From positions 1,178,001 to 1,242,000 of the forward strand of contig NZ_WVHL01000005.1 of assembly GCF_009861525.1 (NCBI RefSeq): DNA of 64,000 bases, given 5' to 3'. Under the pieces are notes generated by a model, which saw only the letters and a program-made list of their open reading frames with translations, did not search any database and was not told where the DNA came from. Source of the DNA: Pseudomonas sp. LD120. Its GTDB lineage: Bacteria > Pseudomonadota > Gammaproteobacteria > Pseudomonadales > Pseudomonadaceae. The translations under genes were made by a program, and so were the position numbers. Numbering within the stretch: position 1 is the stretch's first letter; each line of letters begins with the position of its first letter. Positions 8,259 through 16,897 of the stretch are shown here, one piece after another.

Positions 8259-9269
8259 TCAGCGCTGGTGACGGATGCGTGGGTTGGCAAAGCCGTAGAG
8301 GATGTCCACCACGAAGTTGACCATGATCACCAGGCAGGCGATCAGCAGGATGCCGTTTTGCACCACCGGGTAGTCCCGGGCGCCGATGGCCTCGATCAGC
8401 CATTTGCCGATGCCAGGCCAGGAGAAGATGGTCTCGGTCAGCACCGCGCCGGCCAGCAGGGTGCCCACTTGCAGGCCAACCACGGTCAGTACCGGAATCA
8501 GTGCATTGCGCAGACCGTGAACGAACACCACCCGGGCCGGCGACAGGCCTTTGGCCTTGGCGGTGCGGATGTAGTCTTCGCGCAGCACTTCGAGCATCGA
8601 GGAACGGGTCATCCGCGCGATCACCGCCAACGGAATGGTGCCCAGAACGATGGCCGGCAGGATCAGGTGGTGCAGCGCATCGAAGAAGGCGCCGGTATCC
8701 TCGGCCAGCAGGGTGTCGATGAGCATGAAACCGGTCTTGGGCTCGATGTCGTAGAGCAGGTCGATGCGCCCGGAAACCGGAGTCCAGCCCAGGCTCACCG
8801 AGAAGAACATGATCAGGATCAGGCCCCACCAGAAGATCGGCATCGAATAGCCCGCCAGTGAGATGCCCATCACCCCATGGTCGAACAGTGATCCTCGCTT
8901 CAAGGCGGCGATCACCCCGGCCAGCAGCCCGAGAACGCCGGCGAACAGCAGGGCGGCCATGGACAGTTCCAGGGTCGCGGGGAACAGCGAAGTGAATTCG
9001 CTCCACACGCTGGTGCGGGTGCGCAGGGACTCGCCCAGGTCGCCGTGGGCCAGTTTGCCGATGTAGTCCAGGTATTGGGCATACAGCGGTTTGTTCAATC
9101 CAAGGCGTTCCATTGCCTGGGCATGCATCTCGGGGTCGACCCGACGCTCGCCCATCATGACTTCCACGGGATCGCCGGGAATCATGCGTATCAAGGCGAA
9201 GGTCAGCAAGGTGATGCCGAAGAATGTGGGGATCAACAACCCCACACGGCGGGCAATAAAACTAAACAT
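8259..9269 (-). CDS. dppB: Dipeptide ABC importer permease DppB
   Basis: Inner-membrane permease of 336 residues, the usual DppB length. It begins MFSFIARRVGLLIPTFFGIT, the standard OppB/DppB N-terminus with the first helix. The conserved FALIRMIPGDPVEVM segment and the EAA loop (YIRTAKAKGLSPARVVF) are present. The start at 9269 gives the family N-terminus; GAGG lies about 12 bases upstream and AGAAG abuts the ATG. It forms the membrane pore with DppC and receives peptides from the three receptors encoded upstream. Confidence 0.95.
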   Translation of the reverse strand: MFSFIARRVGLLIPTFFGITLLTFALIRMIPGDPVEVMMGERRVDPEMHAQAMERLGLNKPLYAQYLDYIGKLAHGDLGESLRTRTSVWSEFTSLFPATLELSMAALLFAGVLGLLAGVIAALKRGSLFDHGVMGISLAGYSMPIFWWGLILIMFFSVSLGWTPVSGRIDLLYDIEPKTGFMLIDTLLAEDTGAFFDALHHLILPAIVLGTIPLAVIARMTRSSMLEVLREDYIRTAKAKGLSPARVVFVHGLRNALIPVLTVVGLQVGTLLAGAVLTETIFSWPGIGKWLIEAIGARDYPVVQNGILLIACLVIMVNFVVDILYGFANPRIRHQR

Positions 9270-9342
9270 CTTCTGAAGTACCTCAATCAGCCGGTTAGGC
9301 GTTCCCGCCACCCTTGCGGTCAAGGGCGGCGGGCGTTTCTTA

Positions 9343-10938
9343 TCACTTCACTTGGGTGGTCGCGAAGTTGTTGGTGGTCAGGGGGCTCTGGTGGTAACCC
9401 TCGACGTTCTTGCGCATGGCGGTGAACATCTTCGGATAGGCCATGGGAATCCAGGGTTGATCCTGTTGGAAAACCAGCATCGCCTTTTCATAGAGCACTG
9501 CCCGTTTGGCAGGTTCAGCGTCGGCGCGGGCCTGGTCGATCAGCTCCTGGAACTCTTTATTGCACCAGCGGGCGTAGTTTTCGCCGTTTTTCGCTGCGTC
9601 ACAACTCAGGTTCGGGGTCAGGAAGTTGTCCGGGTCACCGTTGTCCCCGGCCCAGCCGGCCGAGACCATATCGTGTTCACCGTTTTTCGCACGCTTGAGC
9701 ATTTCGCCCCACTCCATGACGCGGATGTCGAGCTTGAGGCCGATCTTGGCCAGGTCGGCCTGCATCATCTGCGCGCCCAGCAGGGGATTGGGATTGGTCG
9801 GGCCGCCGCCGTTGCGGGTGAACAGGGTGATCACCGTGCCGTCCGGCACTCCGGCATCCTTGAGCAGGGCGCGGGCCTTGTCCAGATCCCGGTGCGGATT
9901 CTTCAGGCTGCTGTTGAAGCCCAAGAGGGTCGGCGGATAGGGGCCGGTGCCAATCAGCGCATTGCCTTTGCCGTAGAGGCTGTTGACGTAGGCTTCCTTG
10001 TCGAAGGCGATGTCGATGGCCTTACGTACCCGCACGTCATTCATGTATTTGCGGGTGGTGTTCATGGCGATGTAGCCGATGGTCATGGCGGCCAGTTCGT
10101 CGACCTTGAGGTTGGCGTCGGCCTTGATGCTGGGGATGTCATCGGGCTTGGGATAGAGGGCGATCTGGCACTCATTGGCCTTGAGTTTTTGCAGGCGCAC
10201 GTTGTTGTCGGTGGTGATCGCCAACACCAGCGGGTCGGCTGGCGGCTTGCCACGGAAGTAGTCCGGGTTGGCCTTGAAACGCACCTGGGCGTCCTTGGCG
10301 TAGCGGGTGAAGATGAATGGGCCAGTGCCGATGGGCTTGCTGTTGAGGTCCGCGGTCTTGCCTTCCTTGAGCAGCTTGTCGGCGTATTCCGCCGGGAAGA
10401 TCGATGAGAAGGCCATGGCGATGTCGGTCAGGAACGGCGCTTCACGGCGGGTCAGGGTAAAGACCACGGTGTGATCGTCGGTCTTCTCGACGCTTTTGAG
10501 CAGTTCTTTGAAGCCCATGCTCTCGAAGTAGGGGAAGCCCACACTGGATTTGTCATGCCAGGGGTGCATCGGGTCCAGTTGGCGCTGGAAGCTCCAGAGC
10601 ACGTCGTCGGCGTTCATGGTGCGGGTTGGGGTGAAGTAGTCGGTGCTGTGGAACTTGACGTCTTTACGCAGGTGGAAGGTGTACTGCAGGCCATCGGGGC
10701 TGATGTCCCAAGACTCCGCCAACGCCGGTTGGATATCCGTGGTGCCGGGCTTGAAGTCCACCAGGCGGTTGAAAATAGTTTCCGCCACCGCGTCGGCAGT
10801 GACTGCAGTGGTGTACTGGACCATATCGAAGCCTTCCGGGCTGGCTTCGGTACAGACCACCAGGGGTTTGGCTGTGGCGCCCAGGGCGACGCTCAGCAGG
10901 GCGGCGCCAATGGCCGCTTTCAGGGGAAGCATGTTCAT
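9343..10938 (-). CDS. dppA: Periplasmic dipeptide-binding protein, DppA paralogue 3 (next to dppB)
   Basis: Peptide receptor of the SBP_bac_5 family, 531 residues. The signal peptide (MNMLPLKAAIG...ALGATA) is cleaved before KPLVVCTEASPEGFD, and an SBP_bac_5 lobe follows (FHLRKDVKFHS, DVLWSFQRQLD). The ATG at 10938 follows AGAGGG by about 7 bases; a TTG one codon earlier is in frame but weaker. It is more divergent from the two other receptors than they are from each other. It lies 73 bases upstream of dppB, so it is probably the core receptor, with the others widening peptide range. Specificity is not readable. Confidence 0.93.
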   Translation of the reverse strand: MNMLPLKAAIGAALLSVALGATAKPLVVCTEASPEGFDMVQYTTAVTADAVAETIFNRLVDFKPGTTDIQPALAESWDISPDGLQYTFHLRKDVKFHSTDYFTPTRTMNADDVLWSFQRQLDPMHPWHDKSSVGFPYFESMGFKELLKSVEKTDDHTVVFTLTRREAPFLTDIAMAFSSIFPAEYADKLLKEGKTADLNSKPIGTGPFIFTRYAKDAQVRFKANPDYFRGKPPADPLVLAITTDNNVRLQKLKANECQIALYPKPDDIPSIKADANLKVDELAAMTIGYIAMNTTRKYMNDVRVRKAIDIAFDKEAYVNSLYGKGNALIGTGPYPPTLLGFNSSLKNPHRDLDKARALLKDAGVPDGTVITLFTRNGGGPTNPNPLLGAQMMQADLAKIGLKLDIRVMEWGEMLKRAKNGEHDMVSAGWAGDNGDPDNFLTPNLSCDAAKNGENYARWCNKEFQELIDQARADAEPAKRAVLYEKAMLVFQQDQPWIPMAYPKMFTAMRKNVEGYHQSPLTTNNFATTQVK

Positions 10939-11016
10939 CAAGAACCCTCTGCAATCAATTGAACCAGATTAGCTTGAAGGGCGGACTCGTCATGAGTCGG
11001 CCCTTCAACTGGTGGG

Positions 11017-12393
11017 TTAAAGAATATTGAACGGGATAGTGGTCACTACGCGGAACTCGTTGATGTTGCCGTCGCCCTGGTTCTCGCTGGCGCGGTGCGT
11101 GGTGTAGGTGGCACGGATCGCAGTGGCTTTCAGTGGCCCGCTTTGAACAGCGTAGGAGGCGCCGACGCCGTATTCGTAGTGATGTTCGCCGTCGAGGTTC
11201 TTCACGTCGTAGGCGGTACCGCTGTAGTGGGTGCCGTCGATCCCCCAGCCGCGGGCCTGGTAGATGTTGAACTTGAGGCCGGGCACGCCGTATTCGGCCA
11301 TGTTCAGGCCGTAGGCGATCTGGAAGGACTTCTCGTTCGGGCCGTTGAAGTCCGAAAGCAGGGAGTTGGCCAGGTAGATGCCGTTGGTTTCGTGCAGGTA
11401 GTCGAAGTACTCGTTGCCGTTAATTTCCTGGTACGAGAAGGTCAGGCTGTGGGCCTGGTGGGTCAGCCCCATCGACAGGGAGTAGGTATCGTTGTCGATA
11501 TTGCCCATCTCTTTCTTGCCGGTGTCGACGGTCTTGTAGTAGTTCAGGCCGGTGGTCAGGCTCAGTACCGAGCTGTCGCCCAGATCGTGGGTGGCGCCGA
11601 AGTAGTACTGGTTCCAGAAGTCTTCCACCTTGGAGGCGTAGAGGCTGGTCTTCAGGCTTTTCAGCGGCTGGTAGTTGAGGCCGACGATGCTCACGCGGTC
11701 GGTCTCGGCGGTGTTGTTGGTGTACTCGGAGCGGAATTTCGACAGGCTCTGTTCGGTCCGTGGCGAGACCCGATCGAAGCTGCCGGCGTCGAACGACAGG
11801 TTGTTGAATTCTTCGCTGTGCAGGCTCACCCCTTCAAAGCTTGAAGGCAGGGCGCGGTTGCCGATGACATCGACGATTGGCGTGCTGAAGTTCTGCCGGC
11901 CGGCGGTCAGGGTGGTGTTGGACACGCGGAACTTGACGTTGGCCAGGCCCAATTTGCTCCACTGGCCCACGGCGTCGCCGTCGGAGTGGGTCAGGGTGCG
12001 GTTGTTCTTGCCGGCGATGTGCTTGCGGTCACGATCCAGCGCAATAGCGTTGTAGGCCGCGACTTCAGTGCTGACGCCCACGGTGCCTTCAGTGAAGCCG
12101 GAGCTGTAGTTGAGGATGGTGCCCTGGACCCAGTTGATCCGGCGTGAGGTCGGGGTGTCTGAACCGTTGTGGTTGTACGAAAAACGGTTTTCGCGACGTC
12201 TCAGCTCGTTGGCGTACCAGTTGCGGGTGGTGCCCGACAGGCTCTGTCCTTCGATAAACCCTTTGGTCTCGGCCTGGGCCTGGGTGCTGTTCAGTTCAGT
12301 CGGGATGAAGGCCTGGCTGACGCTCTCCGCATAGGCCGTGGCGGTGATGCTACTGATAGCCAGGGCTAGCAATGCGCTACTGCTCAGTTTCAT
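11017..12393 (-). CDS. opdP: OprD-family outer-membrane porin, OpdP-like (peptide uptake)
   Basis: Outer-membrane channel of 458 residues. A signal peptide (MKLSSSALLALAISS...AYA) is followed by ESVSQAFIPTELNSTQ and an OprD beta-barrel with alternating aromatic strands and the terminal strand EFRVVTTIPFNIL ending in a hydrophobic residue. AAAGGAG at 8 bases before the ATG at 12393 fixes the start; the 23-residue upstream extension is Lys-rich and improbable. In P. aeruginosa the dpp cluster contains OpdP, a glycine-glutamate dipeptide channel, in the same position, so the same role is inferred. It supplies peptides to DppA receptors. Confidence 0.88.
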   Translation of the reverse strand: MKLSSSALLALAISSITATAYAESVSQAFIPTELNSTQAQAETKGFIEGQSLSGTTRNWYANELRRRENRFSYNHNGSDTPTSRRINWVQGTILNYSSGFTEGTVGVSTEVAAYNAIALDRDRKHIAGKNNRTLTHSDGDAVGQWSKLGLANVKFRVSNTTLTAGRQNFSTPIVDVIGNRALPSSFEGVSLHSEEFNNLSFDAGSFDRVSPRTEQSLSKFRSEYTNNTAETDRVSIVGLNYQPLKSLKTSLYASKVEDFWNQYYFGATHDLGDSSVLSLTTGLNYYKTVDTGKKEMGNIDNDTYSLSMGLTHQAHSLTFSYQEINGNEYFDYLHETNGIYLANSLLSDFNGPNEKSFQIAYGLNMAEYGVPGLKFNIYQARGWGIDGTHYSGTAYDVKNLDGEHHYEYGVGASYAVQSGPLKATAIRATYTTHRASENQGDGNINEFRVVTTIPFNIL

Positions 12394-12472
12394 GGGTGAA
12401 GCTCCTTTGCTTTCTTTTTTTAAGTGCCGGTTTTTTTGGGCCGGCTGTTTTTTGGAACTCATTTAAGGCTTC

Positions 12473-12484
12473 GCAAACGTTTGC
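12473..12484. promoter_or_regulatory. Perfect 12-bp palindrome, LacI-family-type operator candidate
   Basis: GCAAACGTTTGC is fully symmetric and lies 80 bases upstream of the opdP start, between dppA paralogue 2 and opdP. It has the central CG and AAACGTTT core typical of LacI/PurR-family operators. No regulator of that family is encoded in the window. Role inferred only. Confidence 0.4.
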
Positions 12485-12525
12485 ATGCGGCGTGATTGCC
12501 GAATTCAGGCAAAGCACCTGCGTGA

Positions 12526-12539
12526 GGGCGAAATCGCCC
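12526..12539. other. Short GC hairpin after dppA paralogue 2
   Basis: GGGCG pairs with CGCCC around AAAT, 22 bases after the dppA paralogue 2 stop (minus strand). No T-run follows, so it is likely an mRNA 3'-end or processing structure between dppA and opdP. Confidence 0.4.
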
Positions 12540-12560
12540 CCAGAGTTTTAAGCTCACCGT

Positions 12561-14162
12561 TTATGGGGTCAGGCTGACACCCGAGAAGGAATTGCGGCCG
12601 AACGGACTGACCTTGAAGCCCTCGACTTTGGCGCTCAACGGTTGGTTGATCGTCGAGTGCGCCACGGGCGTGATCGGCACGTGTTGCTTGAGTAATTGCT
12701 GGGCTTGCTTGTACAGCATGCTGCGCTGTTCACGGTCGGTGACGAGCTTGGCTTGCTTGATCAGCGCGTCGTACTGCGGGTTGCACCACATGGAGTAGTT
12801 GTTGCCACCGATGGCGTCGCAGCTATAGAGGGTGCCCAGCCAGTTGTCTGGGTCACCGTTGTCACCGGTCCAGCCGATCAGGCTGATGTCGTGCTCGCCG
12901 TTCTTGGTGCGCTTGATGTATTCACCCCATTCGTAGCTGACGATCTTCACCTTGAGGCCGATTTTTGCCCAGTCCGATTGCAGCATCTCGGCCATCAGCT
13001 TGGCATTGGGGTTGTAGGGGCGTTGTACGGGCATGGCCCAGAGGGTGATTTCCGTGCCTTCCTTGACCCCCGCGGCCTTGAGCAGCTCGCGGGCTTTTTC
13101 CGGGTTGTAGGCCACGTCCGTGATGCGGGTGTCATAGGACCATTGGGTGGGCGGCATCGCGTTGACCGCCCGTTGTCCGGCGCCTTGGTAGACGGCGTTG
13201 AGGATGCTGGTTTTGTTCACCGCCATGTCCAGCGCCTGGCGGACTTCGAGACGATCGAGGGGCTTGTGCTGCACGTTGTAGGCGATGTAGCCCAGGTTGA
13301 AACCGGGCTTTTCGATAACCCGCAGTTTCGGATCGTTTTTCAGCGCATCGATATCGGCGGGGCGTGGGTGCAAGGTGATCTGGCACTCGCCGGCGCGAAG
13401 TTTTTGCACGCGCACCGAAGCGTCAGTGTTGATGGCGAAAATCAGCCTGTCGAGCTTGACCCGGCTCGGGTCCCAGTAGTCTTTGTTGGCGGCGTAGCGG
13501 ATCTGCGAGTCTTTTTGGTAGCGCTGGAAGACGAACGGGCCGGTGCCGATAGGCTTCTGGTTGATCTGGCTGGGCGTGCCGGCCTTGAGCAGTTGCTCGG
13601 CGTATTCGGCGGAGAGGATCGCGGCGAAGCTCATGGCGAGGTTCTGGATGAACGCCGCGTCCACGGTATTGAGGGTCATGACCACGGTCAGTGGATCGGT
13701 CTTCTCGACCTTGGCGATGTTCTTGTTCAGGCTCATGCCGTTGAAGTAGGGAAACTCCGTCGGATAGGCCTTACGGAATGGGTGTTCGGCGTCAAGCATG
13801 CGGTTGAAGGTGAACAGCACGTCGTCGGCGTTGAAGTCGCGGCTCGGCTTGAAGTAGGGCGTGGTATGGAACTTCACCCCTTCACGCAGGTGGAAACGGT
13901 AGGTGAGGCCGTCCTCGGAAATATCCCAGCGCTTGGCCAGGGCCGGCAGTACGTTGGTCGCGCCCTTCTCAAACTCCACCAGACGGTTGTACAGCGGCTC
14001 GGCGGCGTCGTTGTCGGTGGCGGTGGTGTACTGCGCGGTGTCAAAGCCTGCCGGGCTGCCTTCGGAACAGAACACCAGGCTGCGGTCGGCGGCGGTGCTG
14101 AATGAACTGGTGGCCAGTAGGCCAGTGCCCAGCAGCGCCGGAATGATCAAGGAATGACGCAT
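12561..14162 (-). CDS. dppA: Periplasmic dipeptide-binding protein, DppA paralogue 2
   Basis: SBP_bac_5 receptor of 533 residues. The signal peptide ends near SFSTAADRS, followed by LVFCSEGSPAGFDTAQYTT. The family core is intact (FHLREGVKFHTTPYF, NADDVLFTFNRML, IGTGPFVF). GGAGTAGGA precedes the ATG at 14162, giving a secure start. It is very close to paralogue 1, with long shared blocks such as WAMPVQRPYNPNAKLMAE, so the two arose by tandem duplication. It sits between paralogue 1 and opdP in the same direction. Peptide preference is unknown. Confidence 0.93.
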   Translation of the reverse strand: MRHSLIIPALLGTGLLATSSFSTAADRSLVFCSEGSPAGFDTAQYTTATDNDAAEPLYNRLVEFEKGATNVLPALAKRWDISEDGLTYRFHLREGVKFHTTPYFKPSRDFNADDVLFTFNRMLDAEHPFRKAYPTEFPYFNGMSLNKNIAKVEKTDPLTVVMTLNTVDAAFIQNLAMSFAAILSAEYAEQLLKAGTPSQINQKPIGTGPFVFQRYQKDSQIRYAANKDYWDPSRVKLDRLIFAINTDASVRVQKLRAGECQITLHPRPADIDALKNDPKLRVIEKPGFNLGYIAYNVQHKPLDRLEVRQALDMAVNKTSILNAVYQGAGQRAVNAMPPTQWSYDTRITDVAYNPEKARELLKAAGVKEGTEITLWAMPVQRPYNPNAKLMAEMLQSDWAKIGLKVKIVSYEWGEYIKRTKNGEHDISLIGWTGDNGDPDNWLGTLYSCDAIGGNNYSMWCNPQYDALIKQAKLVTDREQRSMLYKQAQQLLKQHVPITPVAHSTINQPLSAKVEGFKVSPFGRNSFSGVSLTP

Positions 14163-14471
14163 GACGGTCCTACTCCATTTTTGTTGTGATGATCAATGGA
14201 CCATGGCCCCTTCCTGGAGCCTGTGCAGGTCATTGATGCCAAACCATTGCATAGCGACAAATTACTCCAGGGCAGACGCGGCGTTACCTGGCTTCGACGT
14301 TAGAGGTCCAGGGCCGTGCGGTATATGCGCTGAGCCTGAAAGCCTTGTAGGAATCGGCTTTAAATTCGAAGGAACGCACTCTAGGTGGCGCTGCTTCGAA
14401 GACAGGGCCGTCTCCTGCAGGGTGGGGCGGTAGCGCAACGGCGACGTCAGCGACGTCGCCGTTGCAGTACC
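14163..14471. other. 309-base spacer between dppA paralogues, with 13-bp hairpin
   Basis: No gene was found. A perfect 13-bp stem (14436-14448 with 14452-14464, loop AGC) starts 7 bases after the dppA paralogue 1 stop on the minus strand, with no T-tract. It should fold in the mRNA and could stabilise the upstream cistron or cause partial termination. The rest of the spacer has no clear promoter, so paralogue 2 may depend on readthrough or on an unrecognised promoter. Confidence 0.6.
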
Positions 14472-16097
14472 TTATTTGCCGATGCCGACGCCGTAGAAGG
14501 AGTTCAAGCCAAAGGGGCTGATCTTGAAATCCTGCACGTTGGCGCGCATGGGTTGGAACACCGTCGAGTGTGCGATAGGTGTCATGGGGACTGCGTCTTT
14601 GAGGATGTGCTGTGCTTGTTTGTACAGTTCGGTGCGCTTAGCCACATCCGAGGTAGATTTGGCTTGCTTGATCAGTGCGTCGTAAGGCTTGTCGCACCAT
14701 TTCGAGAAGTTGTTGCCGTTCAGTGCATCGCAGCCGAACAGGGTGCCGAGCCAATTGTCCGGGTCACCATTGTCGCCACTCCAGCCGATGATCATCGCCT
14801 GGTTCTCGCCGCCTTTGGAACGTTTGATGTACTCGCCCCACTCGTAGCTGACGATATTCACTTTGAGGCCGATCTTGGCCCAGTCGGACTGCAGCATTTC
14901 GGCCATCAGCTTGGCGTTCGGGTTGTACGGACGCTGGACCGGCATGGCCCATAGGGTGATCTGCGTGCCTTCCTTGATGCCCGCCTCCTTGAGCAATTGC
15001 TTGGCTTTCTCAGGGTCGTACTTGGCATCTTTGATGGTGGTGTCGTAGGACCATTGGGTCGGTGGCATGGCGTTAACTGCCAGTTGGCCGGCCCCCTGGT
15101 AGACCGAGTCGATGATCTGCGGTTTGTTCACCGCCATGTCCAGCGCCTGACGAACCCGAAGGTCGGCCAGCGGGTTGGCATCGGTGCGGCCCTTGAGGAC
15201 CGGCATCACGTTGTAGGCGATGTAGCCCAGGTTGAAGCCTGCCTGTTCCGGCATCTTCAGGCTCTTGTCTTCCTTGAGCGCCTTGAGGTCGGCCGGACGT
15301 GGGAAGAGGGTGATCTGGCATTCGTTCTTCTTCAGTTTCTGAATGCGCACTGATGGGTCGGTGGTGATGGCGAAGATCAGGTTGTCGATCTTCACGTCTT
15401 CAGGCTTCCAGTAGTCCTTGTTACCGGTGTAACGGATGTTGGAGTCTTTCTGGTAGCTCTTGAATACGAACGGCCCCGTGCCGATCGGCTTCTGGTTGAT
15501 GTCGCTGGGCTTGCCTTCCTTGAGCAGCTTGTCGGCGTACTCGGCGGACTGGATCGAGGCGAAGCTCATGGCCAGGTTCTGGATGAACGCGGCGTCCACG
15601 GTCTTGAGGGTGAACTTGACGGTCTTGTCGTCGAGCTTCTCGACCTTGGTGATGTTGGTGTCCATCCCCATGTCGGTGAAATACGGGAACTCGGTGGGGT
15701 ACGCCTTACGGAACGGCATGTCTTTGTCGAGCATGCGGTTGAAGGTGAACAGCACGTCATCGGCATTGAAGTTACGCGTCGGGGTGAAGTAGGGCGTGGT
15801 GTGGAACTTGACGCCTTCACGCAGGTGGAAGGTGTAGGTCAGACCGTCGTCCGAGATGTCCCAATTGGTGGCCAGGCCTGGAATTACAGCGGTGCCGCCA
15901 CGTTCGAACTGACTCAGGCGGTTGTAGAGGGTTTCGGCTGAGGCATCGAAGTCGGTTCCGGTGGTGTACTGGCCTGGGTCGAAACCGGCCGGGCTCCCTT
16001 CAGAGCAGAACACCAGGTTAGTCGCCGCGTGGGCGAAGGGGGCGCTGGCAAGCAAGCCGGCGCTGACTAAAAACGGAAGGACTGCTTTTTTGAACAT
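14472..16097 (-). CDS. dppA: Periplasmic dipeptide-binding protein, DppA paralogue 1 (first in cluster)
   Basis: SBP_bac_5 receptor of 541 residues. The signal peptide MFKKAVLPFLVSAGLL...FAHA is followed by ATNLVFCSEGSPAGFD. GAGG with 5-base spacing precedes the ATG at 16097; an extra in-frame ATG at 16121 has no ribosome site and would place eight polar residues before the signal. Compared with paralogue 2 it has a short insertion near VMPVLKGRTDANPLADL. It is the promoter-proximal structural gene of the peptide cluster and is expected to be abundant. Likely repressed by the adjacent PsdR-type regulator. Confidence 0.94.
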   Translation of the reverse strand: MFKKAVLPFLVSAGLLASAPFAHAATNLVFCSEGSPAGFDPGQYTTGTDFDASAETLYNRLSQFERGGTAVIPGLATNWDISDDGLTYTFHLREGVKFHTTPYFTPTRNFNADDVLFTFNRMLDKDMPFRKAYPTEFPYFTDMGMDTNITKVEKLDDKTVKFTLKTVDAAFIQNLAMSFASIQSAEYADKLLKEGKPSDINQKPIGTGPFVFKSYQKDSNIRYTGNKDYWKPEDVKIDNLIFAITTDPSVRIQKLKKNECQITLFPRPADLKALKEDKSLKMPEQAGFNLGYIAYNVMPVLKGRTDANPLADLRVRQALDMAVNKPQIIDSVYQGAGQLAVNAMPPTQWSYDTTIKDAKYDPEKAKQLLKEAGIKEGTQITLWAMPVQRPYNPNAKLMAEMLQSDWAKIGLKVNIVSYEWGEYIKRSKGGENQAMIIGWSGDNGDPDNWLGTLFGCDALNGNNFSKWCDKPYDALIKQAKSTSDVAKRTELYKQAQHILKDAVPMTPIAHSTVFQPMRANVQDFKISPFGLNSFYGVGIGK

Positions 16098-16160
16098 GGT
16101 GGCCTCATGATTTGTTGTCATTTTTGGTGTTGAGGGCGACCTCGTGAGTCGACCCGCCGA

Positions 16161-16189
16161 TACTTATGCAGGCCCCATACCCAATGCAA
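16161..16189 (-). promoter_or_regulatory. Candidate sigma-70 promoter for dppA paralogue 1
   Basis: Reading the minus strand: TTGCAT (16189-16184), 17-base spacer, TAAGTA (16166-16161). A start site near 16155 would give a leader of about 58 bases. The hexamers match consensus only moderately. Confidence 0.35.
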
Positions 16190-16237
16190 GATACGGGACT
16201 GTCACAAGCCTCAAAGAGTGGAACGAACGTACACGAA

Positions 16238-16268
16238 TGACGCATTTGTATAAGTCTTGACGCATTTG
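16238..16268. promoter_or_regulatory. Tandem 11-bp direct repeats upstream of dppA, activator-site candidate
   Basis: TGACGCATTTG occurs at 16238-16248 and again at 16258-16268, exactly 20 bases apart (two helical turns). The pair sits about 50-80 bases upstream of the candidate -35. Identical half-sites on one DNA face are typical of activator binding. The TGACGC-N8-AA layout loosely resembles the direct-repeat half-sites described for Pseudomonas ArgR; the protein is not identified here. Confidence 0.4.
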
Positions 16269-16789
16269 AACGTTTGCGTTGGTTTTTTCGGGTGCTGGCG
16301 TTGCCTTTTTACTGGGCAAGCGAGGTTCCTCGTGCCTCCAACGGGGGCGTCGCTGGAGCGTGGGTCGACGGGGCGGTGCTTGCGTTGCCAGGCGCCAGCG
16401 TTCGGCGTATTCAGATGAGCGGAGGACGCAGGGTGGTTCGCAAGGGGAGGCCGTGGGAGACGGATGCCCGAGGTTTGGCAGGCGATGGCGGGTGAACAGC
16501 CCATCGTCGACGGTGTTGAATGTGTGGCTCGCAGTGAGGTGGTCACTGTGGAGGAGGCTGCCGGTCTGTGACAGCGGGGTGTCGGGGATTAGCCCCGTTG
16601 CCTGCCAAATCTGAAGTGCAAAGGTCTTACACATGCAAACCTCATTTTTTCTTCTTCTAGGGCGTATCTGAGGATTGGCCTTGTGGGCCGTGGCAACTCG
16701 CCTTGCTATAGGGCGTGGATGCAGCCCCATGGGCCCGGTGCGGCGACAGCAATCGTTTGTTGTGTTGTTGATAATCGATTAACCGATGC

Positions 16790-16840
16790 CGAAATTAAGT
16801 CATGCTGAAATCGGGGTCAACGAAAATTAAGCCTGACTTA
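16790..16840. promoter_or_regulatory. Paired AAATTAAG direct repeats near psdR end, possible operator
   Basis: CGAAATTAAGTCATGCTGA begins at 16790 and CGAAAATTAAGCCTGACTT at 16821; the shared AATTAAG cores are 32 bases apart, about three turns. They lie in an AT-rich stretch just after psdR and about 700 bases upstream of dppA. An operator role for PsdR is inference only. Confidence 0.3.
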
Positions 16841-16897
16841 CATTTCTCTTGCCCACAGGGTTGCCTGTGAGCTTCGGTGGGTGGCGTTGTGTTGGGC

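Larger units (their letters stand above)
16098..16897. other. 800-base regulatory gap between dppA and psdR
   Basis: Contains the candidate promoter and direct repeats listed separately, and an AT-rich stretch at 16750-16850. A 188-codon minus-strand frame (16164-16730) exists but is Arg/Pro-rich, crosses the dppA promoter and has no recognisable domain, so it is not called as a gene. From memory, P. aeruginosa has a metallo-dipeptidase gene between psdR and dppA; no trace was recognised here. Confidence 0.55.

Noticed and set aside
7336..9006. Very long form of dppC (556 codons)
   Set aside because: The first half is dppB read out of frame; the family start at 8247 gives the correct DppC length.
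12696..14105. 469-codon plus-strand frame over dppA paralogue 2
   Set aside because: Shadow of a receptor gene that has a signal peptide and the family core.
16164..16730. 188-codon minus-strand frame between psdR and dppA
   Set aside because: No domain or signal, Arg/Pro-rich, crosses the dppA promoter region and the direct repeats; more likely non-coding. A broken dipeptidase remnant was considered but no matching motif was seen.
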